Positions 1 through 5,804 of a DNA stretch of 5,804 nucleotides are shown here, piece after piece. The stretch comes from Syntrophaceae bacterium (GTDB lineage Bacteria; Desulfobacterota; SM23-61): assembly GCA_003154025.1 (NCBI GenBank), contig PMCE01000361.1, forward strand, positions 1 to 5,804. The letters run 5' to 3'. Every line of letters starts with the position of its first letter. Position 1 is the first letter of the stretch. Under the pieces are notes generated by a model, which had not been told where the DNA came from, did no database searches, and saw only the letters and a program-made list of their open reading frames with translations. The translations under genes were made by a program, and so were the position numbers.

Positions 1-2
1 CC

Positions 3-122
3 ATCTACGTTCTCCTCAGCATGCTGGAAGGAGCCCAGGGGAAACTCTTAAAGTACAACCAGGCTCACGACCCGGCCACACAATCCGCGGTCAGTTTCGC
101 CAGCCTGGCTTTTTACGCTTGA
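3..122 (+). CDS. C-terminal fragment of an unidentified gene
   Basis: An open frame enters from the left edge and runs 39 codons to a TGA at 120-122. The translated end begins IYVLLSMLEGAQGKLLKYNQ and finishes with SFASLAFYA. It has a balanced, protein-like composition, unlike the arginine- and proline-rich products of the shadow frames here. The other two forward frames give a stop at 49-51 or a low-quality product. It reads as an amphipathic helical tail. I do not recognise the family, and 39 residues are too few to assign a function. The gene start lies outside the window. The next gene begins 132 nt downstream on the same strand, so co-transcription is possible but not shown. Confidence 0.55.
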   Translation: MYVLLSMLEGAQGKLLKYNQAHDPATQSAVSFASLAFYA

Positions 123-254
123 TCGATTCCCCGATTCGGCAAGGTTGGGTCCCGGGTCTTTGGGGAGGGGTTAGAGCAGGGGCTGCGGTCGGCCTTTTCC
201 CCCCGGGCAAAGGGGAATTCAAGGGGGCGTCGGTCCTTAATGGGAGGAGGGAGA

Positions 255-545
255 ATGAAAAGAAAGATCGTTTTGGAGTTGCGGACGTTTCTGATCCTTG
301 CGGTGCTGGTCCTGGGGCTTTCGGCCGCCGGGTCCTTTTGGCTGAAGGAAACCCCCAAGGCCTTCGGGGGAAACTTCTCCCCCATGGCCCAGCAGCCGTT
401 TGCCCGCTATCAGATCGCCGGACGGGATGCCAACTCGGCCTGGGTGATCGACACTGCCGCGGGGGATGTTGCCTTGATCTTTGCCAACGGAAAATGGAAG
501 GACGTGGGAAGCATTTCGGACGAGAAAAACCGGATAAAGAATTGA
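255..545 (+). CDS. Small membrane-anchored or exported hypothetical protein
   Basis: A 96-aa product. The ATG at 255 is preferred over the in-frame ATG at 240 because the purine-rich GGAGGAGGGA (243-252) sits just before it, and because it puts a classic MKRK positively charged start before the hydrophobic stretch. Residues 9-27 are hydrophobic (FLILAVLVLGLSAAG), consistent with a signal peptide or a single N-terminal anchor. Cleavage near residue 26 is possible. The rest is a small soluble domain of about 60 residues that should lie outside the cytoplasm. It contains RYQIAGRDANSAWVIDTAAG and DVALIFANGKWKDVG. Its alternating hydrophobic strands and the pattern W-V-I-D-T-x-x-G resemble short beta-hairpin periplasmic proteins that end in a W-K segment. 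No catalytic motif or lipobox cysteine is visible. The function is unknown. It is separated from the next gene by 238 nt, so an operon with it is uncertain. Confidence 0.72.
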   Translation: MKRKIVLELRTFLILAVLVLGLSAAGSFWLKETPKAFGGNFSPMAQQPFARYQIAGRDANSAWVIDTAAGDVALIFANGKWKDVGSISDEKNRIKN

Positions 546-783
546 GTCGGGTGCCGGGCTGTCTTCCCAGAGTCGGAAAAGAAGGGAGGAAATTCGGCCG
601 CCCGGGGCCGGAGGAAAGCGCGGGGAGACGATCGGGATCATTACCCGAACGGCCGGACCCGGGAGAAGATGCAGGCTTTTGTGCTCCGAGCCGAATGGCC
701 GGGCCGGCGGCCCCACGCCGGATGAATGGAGGGCCCGGTTTTGGGGAGCAGCCCGAAAGGCACTCTGAGAAGGGAGGAAAAGG
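546..783 (+). other. GC-rich intergenic spacer
   Basis: This 238-nt stretch has no credible gene. Frames that stay open across it encode only glycine-, proline- and arginine-rich sequence typical of high-GC noise. It contains several short GC palindromes, such as the area around 596-612 and 697-715, but none followed by a T-run. I see no sigma-70-like promoter here. The last bases hold the Shine-Dalgarno site of the gene that starts at 784. Its length would allow an unrecognised regulatory leader. Confidence 0.5.
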
Positions 784-1080
784 ATGAGCGAAGAGGGTAC
801 GGCCAAAATCAGCGAAGATGAGTTCGTCTTCAGAGCCATAATACGGCTCCGGAAACCCCCGTACAAGGGGATCCACACCGTCTTCAGCGGTTTCAACCAG
901 GCATTCAAAGAGTATTTTGATAAGAACCCCATCGAAGCCACAACTCGCATGACCGAGGAGGGGAAGATCATAACCCGGCCTGCGCGTGGGGGGGTTATGA
1001 TTTATCTTCCGGGGGAATCCGGCCAGCCTAAAAAGAGTGTTCTGCAGAAGATCCTGGGGCCTGAGGAAGAAACCCCGTAA
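784..1080 (+). CDS. Small soluble protein, possible winged-helix regulator
   Basis: A 98-aa product. The ATG at 784 is preceded by AGGGAGG (771-777) at good spacing. There is no signal peptide or membrane segment, so it should be cytoplasmic. Reading secondary structure by eye: residues 10-23 form a helix (EDEFVFRAIIRLRK), 29-45 a second helix (FSGFNQAFKEYF), 49-59 a third (PIEATTRMTEE), and 61-75 a likely beta-hairpin (KIITRPARGGVMIYLP). Three helices followed by a hairpin with a basic RPARGG turn is the order of a winged helix-turn-helix, where helix 3 would be the recognition helix. The tail from 76 is charged and probably flexible. It ends only 8 nt before the -35 box of the tctCBA promoter, so a regulatory role for the transporter is attractive. 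The family is not one I can name, and DNA binding is an inference from pattern only. It may instead be an unrelated small conserved protein. Confidence 0.75.
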   Translation: MSEEGTAKISEDEFVFRAIIRLRKPPYKGIHTVFSGFNQAFKEYFDKNPIEATTRMTEEGKIITRPARGGVMIYLPGESGQPKKSVLQKILGPEEETP

Positions 1081-1088
1081 GAATTTTC

Positions 1089-1118
1089 TTGACCCGCCGG
1101 GGCGAAGCATTTTATAAG
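1089..1118 (+). promoter_or_regulatory. Sigma-70-like promoter of the tctCBA operon
   Basis: TTGACC (1089-1094) and TATAAG (1113-1118) are separated by 18 nt. Each matches five of six consensus bases. Transcription would begin near 1125, giving a leader of about 50 nt before the tctC start codon at 1176. The promoter lies directly after the stop codon of the 98-aa gene, so the transporter genes can be expressed separately from it. Its presence argues against the alternative TTG start for tctC at 1089, which would overlap the -35 box. Confidence 0.65.
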
Positions 1119-1175
1119 ACTTTCCTCGGGAGAGGATTACTCTCATCTTTTTCGCAGAAAACCTGGAGGCGCGTG

Positions 1176-2150
1176 ATGAAAGGAAAAAGAATACAGGTTG
1201 TACTTTGGGTGAGCATCCTGGCTTTGTTCAGCCTGGGAGCCTTTCCCGTTCAGGCGGCTGAATTTCCCACCAAGCCGGTGACTCTGGTTGTACCCTGGGC
1301 TGCCGGAGGGTCCACGGATGTGACCATGAGGGTCCTGGCGGAGACCACCAGCAAGCACCTCGGCCAACCGGTCATCGTGGACAATAAGCCGGGAGGGGGA
1401 GGAACGGTGGGGCCGGCGGCCATGGCTGCGACGGCCAAACCGGACGGCTACACCGTGGCGCAGATGCCCATATCGGTCATGCGGTACCCGTATATGATGA
1501 AGGTGAGCTGGGATACGGTGAAAGATTTTACCTACATCATCAACGTAACCGGGTACACCTACGGGGTGGTGGTCAAGAACGATGCTCCCTGGAAGACCTG
1601 GAAGGATTTCATCGCTTACGCGAAAGCCAACCCCGGCAAGGTTACCTATGCGACTCCCGGCGCCGGGACCTCACTTCACATCACGATGGAAGTAATCGCG
1701 ATGAAAGATGGGATCAAGTGGATTCAGGTTCCCATGAAAGGGGGAGCGGAAACCACCCCGGCGGTTATGGGCGGCCACGTCTCCGCCACTGCGGATTCCA
1801 CCGGTTGGGCGCCGCAGGTGGATTCCGGAGATCTCCGCCTCCTGGTCACCTGGGGGCCTCAACGCACGAAAAAATGGCCCACTGTGCCCACGCTGAAAGA
1901 ACTGGGATACGGGATCGTCTCCAACTCGCCTTTCGGAGTTGCCGGACCCAAGGGAATGGACCCCAAGGTGGTCAAGGTCCTTCATGACGCGTTCAAGAAA
2001 GGGATGGAGGACCCGGCCTTCCTGAATGTACTGGCCAAATTCGACATGGACCCCATCTACATGGGCACAGCCGAGTACGCGAAATACGTGAAGGAACAGT
2101 GTGAACAGGAGAAAATTTATATAGAGAAGCTGGGGCTCGGGAAGAAATGA
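1176..2150 (+). CDS. tctC: TctC: TTT-family periplasmic substrate-binding protein
   Basis: A 324-aa product, the usual length for the TctC/Bug family of extracytoplasmic solute receptors. These capture carboxylates such as citrate, other di- and tricarboxylates or aromatic acids in the periplasm and pass them to TctA/TctB. The ATG at 1176 follows GGAGG (1165-1169) by 6 nt and gives a clear signal peptide: MKGKR, hydrophobic core 7-23, and cleavage probably after A27 or A28 (FPVQAA then EFPTKP). An upstream in-frame TTG at 1089 would add 29 unlikely residues. Family marks are VTLVVPWAAGGSTD (35-48), LGQPVIVDNKPGGGG (62-76), the ligand-loop segment TPGAGTSLHITMEV (160-173), VPMKGGAETTPAVMGGHVSA (185-204), and the C-terminal lobe SPFGVAGPKGMD (251-262). 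The sequence does not reveal the substrate. It is first in the operon, 4 nt before tctB. Confidence 0.96.
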   Translation: MKGKRIQVVLWVSILALFSLGAFPVQAAEFPTKPVTLVVPWAAGGSTDVTMRVLAETTSKHLGQPVIVDNKPGGGGTVGPAAMAATAKPDGYTVAQMPISVMRYPYMMKVSWDTVKDFTYIINVTGYTYGVVVKNDAPWKTWKDFIAYAKANPGKVTYATPGAGTSLHITMEVIAMKDGIKWIQVPMKGGAETTPAVMGGHVSATADSTGWAPQVDSGDLRLLVTWGPQRTKKWPTVPTLKELGYGIVSNSPFGVAGPKGMDPKVVKVLHDAFKKGMEDPAFLNVLAKFDMDPIYMGTAEYAKYVKEQCEQEKIYIEKLGLGKK

Positions 2151-2154
2151 CGGA

Positions 2155-2622
2155 ATGGAGATGAAGAGCAGGGATTTCTACAGTTCTCTCTTCTGGCTTG
2201 CCCTGGGGGTGGGAGTCTGTTACGGAGGGTATGACCTGGATTTGGGAACCCTCCATGACCCCGGATCGGGGTTCATGTTCTTCTGGGTGGGCCTCATCAT
2301 GGTGGGGCTTTCGCTCTCCATCTTCATCAAAGGGATGCGGAAGGAGGCAGATGCCCAAGGGGTCCGGGGCATGTTTTCCGGATTGCGGTGGTCGAAGGTC
2401 ATCTATGTGTTGATCGCCCTTTCCCTGTATGCCTATATTTTCAACTTCCTCGGGTTTATCCTGGCCACGGTACTTCTGCTGATCTTTCTCTTCAAGGCCA
2501 TTGAACCCCAGCGCTGGTCGGCGGCGATCCTTGGGGCGATGGCCAGTTCCATGGTCGCCTACTTAGTTTTCCAGGTCTGGCTGGGGAGCCAGCTTCCCAA
2601 AGGTATCCTGGGCATCGGTTGA
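2155..2622 (+). CDS. tctB: TctB: TTT-family small membrane subunit
   Basis: A 155-aa integral inner-membrane protein, typical of TctB, the poorly conserved small subunit that partners TctA in the ion-coupled TTT transporter. Hydrophobic segments lie at about residues 8-26, 38-59, 80-97, 98-114 and 121-143. The two middle ones are nearly continuous, giving four or five spans. Family-like marks are the DPGSGFMFFWVG stretch (35-46), equivalent to the usual GPGFFP region before the second span, and the C-terminal QLPKGILG (146-153). The position between tctC and tctA confirms the assignment. The start is ambiguous: ATG at 2155 or ATG at 2161 are both possible, differing by two residues. The 2155 start leaves a 4-nt gap after the tctC stop, which suggests translational coupling. 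Confidence 0.94.
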   Translation: MEMKSRDFYSSLFWLALGVGVCYGGYDLDLGTLHDPGSGFMFFWVGLIMVGLSLSIFIKGMRKEADAQGVRGMFSGLRWSKVIYVLIALSLYAYIFNFLGFILATVLLLIFLFKAIEPQRWSAAILGAMASSMVAYLVFQVWLGSQLPKGILGIG

Positions 2623-2625
2623 AAG

Positions 2626-4134
2626 ATGGAACTTCTCAATTACCTGTCGATCGGCTTTTCCGTCGCCCTCCAGCCCATTAACCTGTTCTATTGTTTCGTG
2701 GGGGTTTTCATCGGCACCCTGATCGGCGTCCTGCCGGGGATCGGGCCGGTCGGGGCGATGTCCCTGCTCCTGCCAACGACGTTTCATTCCACGCCCGAAG
2801 CGGCCATTATCATGCTGGCCGGGATTTATTACGGGGCCATGTACGGAGGCTCCACCACTTCCATCCTGGTCAATATCCCGGGGGAAGCCGCCTCCGTGGT
2901 CACCTGCCTGGATGGATACCAAATGGCCCGTCAGGGCCGAGCGGGACCGGCCCTGGGGATCGCGGCCTTCGGGTCTTTCATCGCCGGAACCGTATCGATC
3001 CTTGGGCTTATGCTCCTGGCTCCCCCCCTCTCCCGGTTTGCCCTGAGATTCGGTCCCCCCGAATACTTCACTTTGATGATTCTGGGCCTGACCGTTTTGA
3101 TTTACCTGGCCCATGGGTCCATGCCCAAGGCCTTGCTCATGGCCGCTTTCGGGATTGTCCTGGGATTGATCGGCCTCGACTCCATCAACGCCCGCCCCCG
3201 GCTGACGTTCGACAAGATGGAATTGATGGATGGAGTCGGGCTCGTGCCGATCGTGATGGGACTTTTCGGGATTTCCGAGGTTTTGCTGAATATCGAACAG
3301 GCGGTGCGCCGGGATATCCTGAAGGCCAAAATCAAAGGGCTTCTGCCCACGGCCAAAGACTGGCGGGACAGCGCCGGGCCGATCGCCCGGGGGTCTGTGC
3401 TGGGTTTCTTTTTAGGGATCCTCCCCGGAGGGGGAGCGGTCATTTCTTCCTTCATTTCCTACGCGATTGAAAAACGGATCTCCAAACATCCGGAACGCTT
3501 CGGGAAGGGGGCGATCGAAGGGGTGGCGGCGCCGGAGTCGGCCAATAACTCCGCCACCGGCGGGGCTTTCATCCCCCTCATGACCCTCGGAATTCCTCCC
3601 AACGTCATTATGGCCATGCTCCTGGGGGCCTTCATGATCCACGGGGTTACGCCCGGTCCGTTGATGATGAAACAGAATCCCGGACTTTTCTGGGGCGTCA
3701 TTGCCAGCATGTACATCGGAAATATCATGCTCCTGGTGCTCAACCTGCCCTTGATCGGGATGTGGGTGCAGGTCTTAAAGGTTCCCTACAAGATCCTCTT
3801 CCCCCTCATCCTCCTCTTCTGCTTGATCGGGGTCTACAGCGTGAGCAACGCGGTGTTCGACATCTACATCATGATCCTCTTCGGGATCGTGGGGTACCTG
3901 ATGAAAAAATTCGACTACGAGGGTGCTCCGCTGGTTCTGGCTTTCGTCCTGGGGCCCCTCCTGGAGAATAACCTGCGAAAATCTCTGATCATGTCCCAGG
4001 GAGATTTCTCCATTTTCTTCATCCGCCCCCTTGCGGCAGTCTCCCTGATCGCCGCCCTCTTTCTCCTCATCTCCCCCCTCATTCCCTGGATCGGAAAGAA
4101 GCGCAAAGAAATTCCCAAAGAGGAAGTATCCTAG
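2626..4134 (+). CDS. tctA: TctA: TTT-family large membrane subunit
   Basis: A 502-aa polytopic membrane protein of the usual TctA length (about 500), forming the transport pathway of the TTT system. It is recognisable from the signature GTLIGVLPGIGPVGAMSLLL (30-49) and from IYYGAMYGGSTTSILVNIPG (67-86), followed by GEAASVVTCLDGYQMARQGR (86-105). The second half repeats these features: LGILPGGGAVISSF (263-276), then EGVAAPESANNSATGGAFIP (298-317) and LMTLGIPPN (318-326). The paired LPGxG motifs show the internal duplication known for this family. Many hydrophobic segments follow to residue 488, with a short basic cytoplasmic tail (GKKRKEIPKEEVS). It starts 3 nt after the tctB stop with only a weak Shine-Dalgarno site, so translation is probably coupled. 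No truncation or frameshift is seen. Confidence 0.97.
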   Translation: MELLNYLSIGFSVALQPINLFYCFVGVFIGTLIGVLPGIGPVGAMSLLLPTTFHSTPEAAIIMLAGIYYGAMYGGSTTSILVNIPGEAASVVTCLDGYQMARQGRAGPALGIAAFGSFIAGTVSILGLMLLAPPLSRFALRFGPPEYFTLMILGLTVLIYLAHGSMPKALLMAAFGIVLGLIGLDSINARPRLTFDKMELMDGVGLVPIVMGLFGISEVLLNIEQAVRRDILKAKIKGLLPTAKDWRDSAGPIARGSVLGFFLGILPGGGAVISSFISYAIEKRISKHPERFGKGAIEGVAAPESANNSATGGAFIPLMTLGIPPNVIMAMLLGAFMIHGVTPGPLMMKQNPGLFWGVIASMYIGNIMLLVLNLPLIGMWVQVLKVPYKILFPLILLFCLIGVYSVSNAVFDIYIMILFGIVGYLMKKFDYEGAPLVLAFVLGPLLENNLRKSLIMSQGDFSIFFIRPLAAVSLIAALFLLISPLIPWIGKKRKEIPKEEVS

Positions 4135-4164
4135 ACGGGCATGGTCAGCCCCAGAGAGTTTTTT

Positions 4165-4273
4165 TGTAGGGGCGACCCGCCGGGTCGCCCCCACGTTCTC
4201 ACCGCTATTCTGTGCGGGAGAAGACGTCTCTGCGGTCCAGCTCCGTAAGGGCGGTTCGCGAACCGCCCCTACA
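4165..4273. repeat. 109-bp palindromic intergenic element with inverted termini
   Basis: The element begins TGTAGGGGCG (4165-4174) and ends CGCCCCTACA (4264-4273), a perfect 10-bp terminal inverted repeat. Each end is itself a hairpin. The left one pairs 4169-4179 with 4181-4191 around a single central base (GGGGCGACCCG / CGGGTCGCCCC). The right one pairs 4249-4258 with 4259-4268 (GGGCGGTTCG / CGAACCGCCC), extendable to 14 bp with one mismatch (4245-4272). About 50 unpaired bases lie between. This layout is that of a REP/BIME-type repeat pair or a small non-autonomous mobile element (MITE-like). No coding sequence fits inside. Neither hairpin is followed by a T-run, so it is not a standard intrinsic terminator, although the hairpins could stabilise the tctA mRNA end. 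Confidence 0.8.
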
Positions 4274-4308
4274 TCATACCCGGCCTGAAGGGGATTCCGT
4301 CTTTCGGC

Positions 4309-4338
4309 TTGACAAAACCCAGCTCGAAAATGGATCAT
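4309..4338 (+). promoter_or_regulatory. Candidate sigma-70-like promoter of the 426-aa gene
   Basis: A perfect TTGACA (4309-4314) is followed 18 nt later by GATCAT (4333-4338), which matches four of six -10 bases. Transcription would start near 4345, about 38 nt before the ATG at 4383. It lies just after the palindromic element and suggests the 426-aa gene is transcribed apart from tctCBA. The -10 box is weak. Confidence 0.45.
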
Positions 4339-4382
4339 AGGGTGATTTCAGATGTAGATTTCTTTCATTTCTAGGAGGATTC

Positions 4383-5663
4383 ATGGCCAAGAAAGAAGAA
4401 CTCAGGGCACGGTTGCGAATTTCGACGAAGCAGGTGGAGGCGATCAATGATTTATTGATGGACCCGAAGAGCCGGGTGGTGAAGGATTTTCTGGCCGTGG
4501 TGGCCAAGTATGGAACGCCCGAAGAGATCAACGCCAAGGCGGCGGAAGCGGGGAAATTGGAAAACCTGATGGTCCGGCTGGGAAAAGAGGGATCTCCTTA
4601 CCTGGCCGATGTAAAGTGGCTGATCACCCAGCGGGAGGCGAAGGCTTTTGTCTCCGTAGCCGAGTACCGGAAATCCATCCTGGGGGATCAGGCGGAGAAG
4701 GTTCGGTTCAAAGAAAAATTCGCCGTAACCCTGGAAATCAGCGCGGCCCAGTATTTCCCCTGGATCATCGAAGAGGCCAAACAGTCCATCGCCAGGAGGG
4801 AACTCATGCCCGGCCGGTTCATCCGGGTGCGCAAGATGAAAGAGCAGGAGGGGGACAACGGCGACATCCTGGCTTTTGCCGCCGCCATGCAGGTCATGGG
4901 GGCCAGCTTCGTGGAGACTTTGGATACGAAGGGGACCGACGGGGCCAACGTCCACCTGGGAGGCCCGGAGACGATTACCGGCTACTTCGGCGGGATCGGG
5001 CAGCCCAACGACTATGCCCTGAAATGGGTGGATGAGTTTCTCTACTACTACACGAATTATGGAATCCGGCAGGTTCTGAATATCAACCCCGGAACCGTCT
5101 TCTTGGGGTACATGCTCCGGAAATTGGGGATTCAGAATGAATTCAAGATTTCGGTCTTCATGGGGAACGACAACCCCTATGCCGCCCTATGGACGTTGAT
5201 CGGGGGAAAGCTCTTCTCCGCCAAAGACGGTTCCTGCCCGCTGATCGGCTTCAACCTGAGCAACTCGGTCAACAACGAAACCATCGAGATCATCGCCGAA
5301 GTCCGGAAGAAACTGGGCTTCGAAGATATCGTCCGGATCGAGCACCATATCACCGAGACTTGGAAGAGCATCGTCCGGCAGCCTTACAACCGGAGGGATG
5401 AGCTGGTCCAACTCGCCGACCACGTGGCCAACATCGCCGCCAAACATGAGGGGAGCGAGATTGAGACTGAAAAAAGCCGTCCGCACCCGTCGGATATCTT
5501 CGATTATTTCCGCGAAAAGAAAGAAATTGATGCCTCGGGAGAAATGCCCGCCCTGCTCAAGAATTACCTGGACAAGCATGATTCGGTGAATCTTACCGCC
5601 CGCGCCTTGACCGAAAACGGCCTAAGCTTCAAGGCGGCGTCGAATTTGCACCACAGAAAATAA
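4383..5663 (+). CDS. Uncharacterised 426-aa soluble protein
   Basis: The ATG at 4383 has a strong AGGAGG (4373-4378) 4 nt upstream. The 426-residue product has no signal peptide or membrane segment, so it is probably cytoplasmic. I do not recognise the family. Residues 1-110 look all-helical and charged (KQVEAINDLLMDPKSRVVKD, then GSPYLADVKWLITQREAKAF). From about 113 to 360, strand-like and helical stretches alternate as in an alpha/beta or TIM-barrel enzyme: FIRVRKM (146-152), FVETLDTKGTDGANVHLGGP (176-195), GYFGGIGQPNDYALKW (200-215), QVLNINPGTVFLGY (230-243), FKISVFMGNDNPYA (254-267), LIGFNLSNSVNNET (287-300) and VRIEHHITETW (317-327). The glycine-rich loops and the EHHITE segment look like ligand-binding or active-site material, but no known catalytic motif is certain. 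Residues 365-426 form a charged tail ending in NLHHRK. Its position after tctCBA suggests a role with the imported compound, though it has its own promoter and a 248-nt gap. Confidence 0.9.
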   Translation: MAKKEELRARLRISTKQVEAINDLLMDPKSRVVKDFLAVVAKYGTPEEINAKAAEAGKLENLMVRLGKEGSPYLADVKWLITQREAKAFVSVAEYRKSILGDQAEKVRFKEKFAVTLEISAAQYFPWIIEEAKQSIARRELMPGRFIRVRKMKEQEGDNGDILAFAAAMQVMGASFVETLDTKGTDGANVHLGGPETITGYFGGIGQPNDYALKWVDEFLYYYTNYGIRQVLNINPGTVFLGYMLRKLGIQNEFKISVFMGNDNPYAALWTLIGGKLFSAKDGSCPLIGFNLSNSVNNETIEIIAEVRKKLGFEDIVRIEHHITETWKSIVRQPYNRRDELVQLADHVANIAAKHEGSEIETEKSRPHPSDIFDYFREKKEIDASGEMPALLKNYLDKHDSVNLTARALTENGLSFKAASNLHHRK

Positions 5664-5727
5664 TTCTTCTCGCAAAGCCCGCAGAGGGAAAAGAAGGGCA
5701 GGTTGCGGAAAAACTTCCACCCTCGGT

Positions 5728-5790
5728 CACTCCCGCGAAAGCGGGAGTCCAGACCGTTTTAAAGACTGGATTTTCGTTTTTGCGGGAATG
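5728..5790. repeat. About 63-bp palindromic repeat element
   Basis: The left end forms a perfect 8-bp hairpin with a GAAA loop: ACTCCCGC (5729-5736) and GCGGGAGT (5741-5748). Farther in, TCCAG (5748-5752) pairs with CTGGA (5766-5770). The outer ends CACTCCCGC (5728-5736) and GCGGGAATG (5782-5790) are inverted repeats with one mismatch. This nested design is typical of the short dispersed repeats that read CATTCCCGC...GCGGGAATG in many bacterial genomes. The right inner hairpin arm appears decayed (TTTTCGTTTTTGCGGG). It is a different family from the element at 4165-4273. No gene is visible in 5664-5804. Confidence 0.68.
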
Positions 5791-5804
5791 GTGGCCTCCA
5801 GGAG

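Noticed and set aside
192..215. C/G-rich hairpin (CCTTT...AAAGG) before the 96-aa gene
   Set aside because: The stem is short and lacks a following T-run. It is likely chance in a GC-rich stretch.
119..787. 222-codon + strand open frame overlapping the 96-aa gene
   Set aside because: It starts with TTG inside the upstream stop region, has a Gly/Arg/Pro-rich product typical of high-GC shadow frames, and conflicts with the better-supported gene at 255-545.
91..1146. 351-codon minus-strand open frame
   Set aside because: The product is rich in Pro, Arg and Ser with no recognisable domain. It is antisense to two well-started genes and has no good ribosome binding site.
2563..3114. 183-codon minus-strand frame antisense to tctB/tctA
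   Set aside because: The composition is Gln-, Gly- and Asp-rich, the mirror image of codon bias in the membrane protein gene tctA. It is a shadow frame.
4137..4165. Possible intrinsic terminator after tctA
   Set aside because: A 4-bp GGGC/GCCC stem (4137-4140 with 4148-4151) is short and lies 7 nt from the run of seven Ts (4159-4165). It is too weak to call.
4165..4273. CRISPR repeat pair
   Set aside because: The two palindromes differ in sequence and are in inverted orientation. There is no series of equal repeats with spacers.
4452..4955. 167-codon minus-strand frame inside the 426-aa gene
   Set aside because: It lies wholly antisense to a gene with a strong Shine-Dalgarno site, and its product has a shadow-frame composition.

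Overview
The window carries a complete tripartite tricarboxylate transporter (TTT) operon, tctC-tctB-tctA (1176-4134, + strand). It is preceded by two small uncharacterised genes and the last codons of a third, and followed by a 426-codon gene of unknown function with its own promoter. All convincing genes are on the + strand. Composition is moderately GC-rich, with strong purine-rich Shine-Dalgarno sites and sigma-70-like promoters. Large TTT gene sets and short palindromic intergenic repeats are common in anaerobic or soil Proteobacteria and in Desulfobacterota (former Deltaproteobacteria). I lean towards Desulfobacterota, but nothing here fixes the taxon.

Layout. 3-122: C-terminal 39 codons of a gene that starts outside the window. 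123-254: short non-coding stretch. 255-545: small membrane-anchored or exported protein (96 aa). 546-783: GC-rich spacer with no credible gene. 784-1080: 98-aa soluble protein whose predicted fold resembles a winged helix. 1089-1118: good sigma-70-like promoter, TTGACC-18 nt-TATAAG. 1176-4134: tctC (periplasmic binding protein), tctB (small membrane subunit) and tctA (large membrane subunit), with gaps of 4 and 3 nt. 4135-4382: intergenic region holding a 109-bp palindromic element with perfect 10-bp terminal inverted repeats, then a second promoter. 4383-5663: unknown 426-aa protein. 5664-5804: non-coding tail with a second, different, roughly 63-bp palindromic element.

How the genes may work together. 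TctC should capture a carboxylate in the periplasm and deliver it to the TctA/TctB membrane complex, driven by an ion gradient. The substrate cannot be read from sequence. The 98-aa protein sits directly upstream of the operon promoter and could be its regulator. The 426-aa protein is a soluble, enzyme-like product that could act on the imported substrate. Both links rest on position only. The most original material is the unknown 426-aa family, the possible small winged-helix regulator, and the two palindromic repeat elements that flank the unknown gene.
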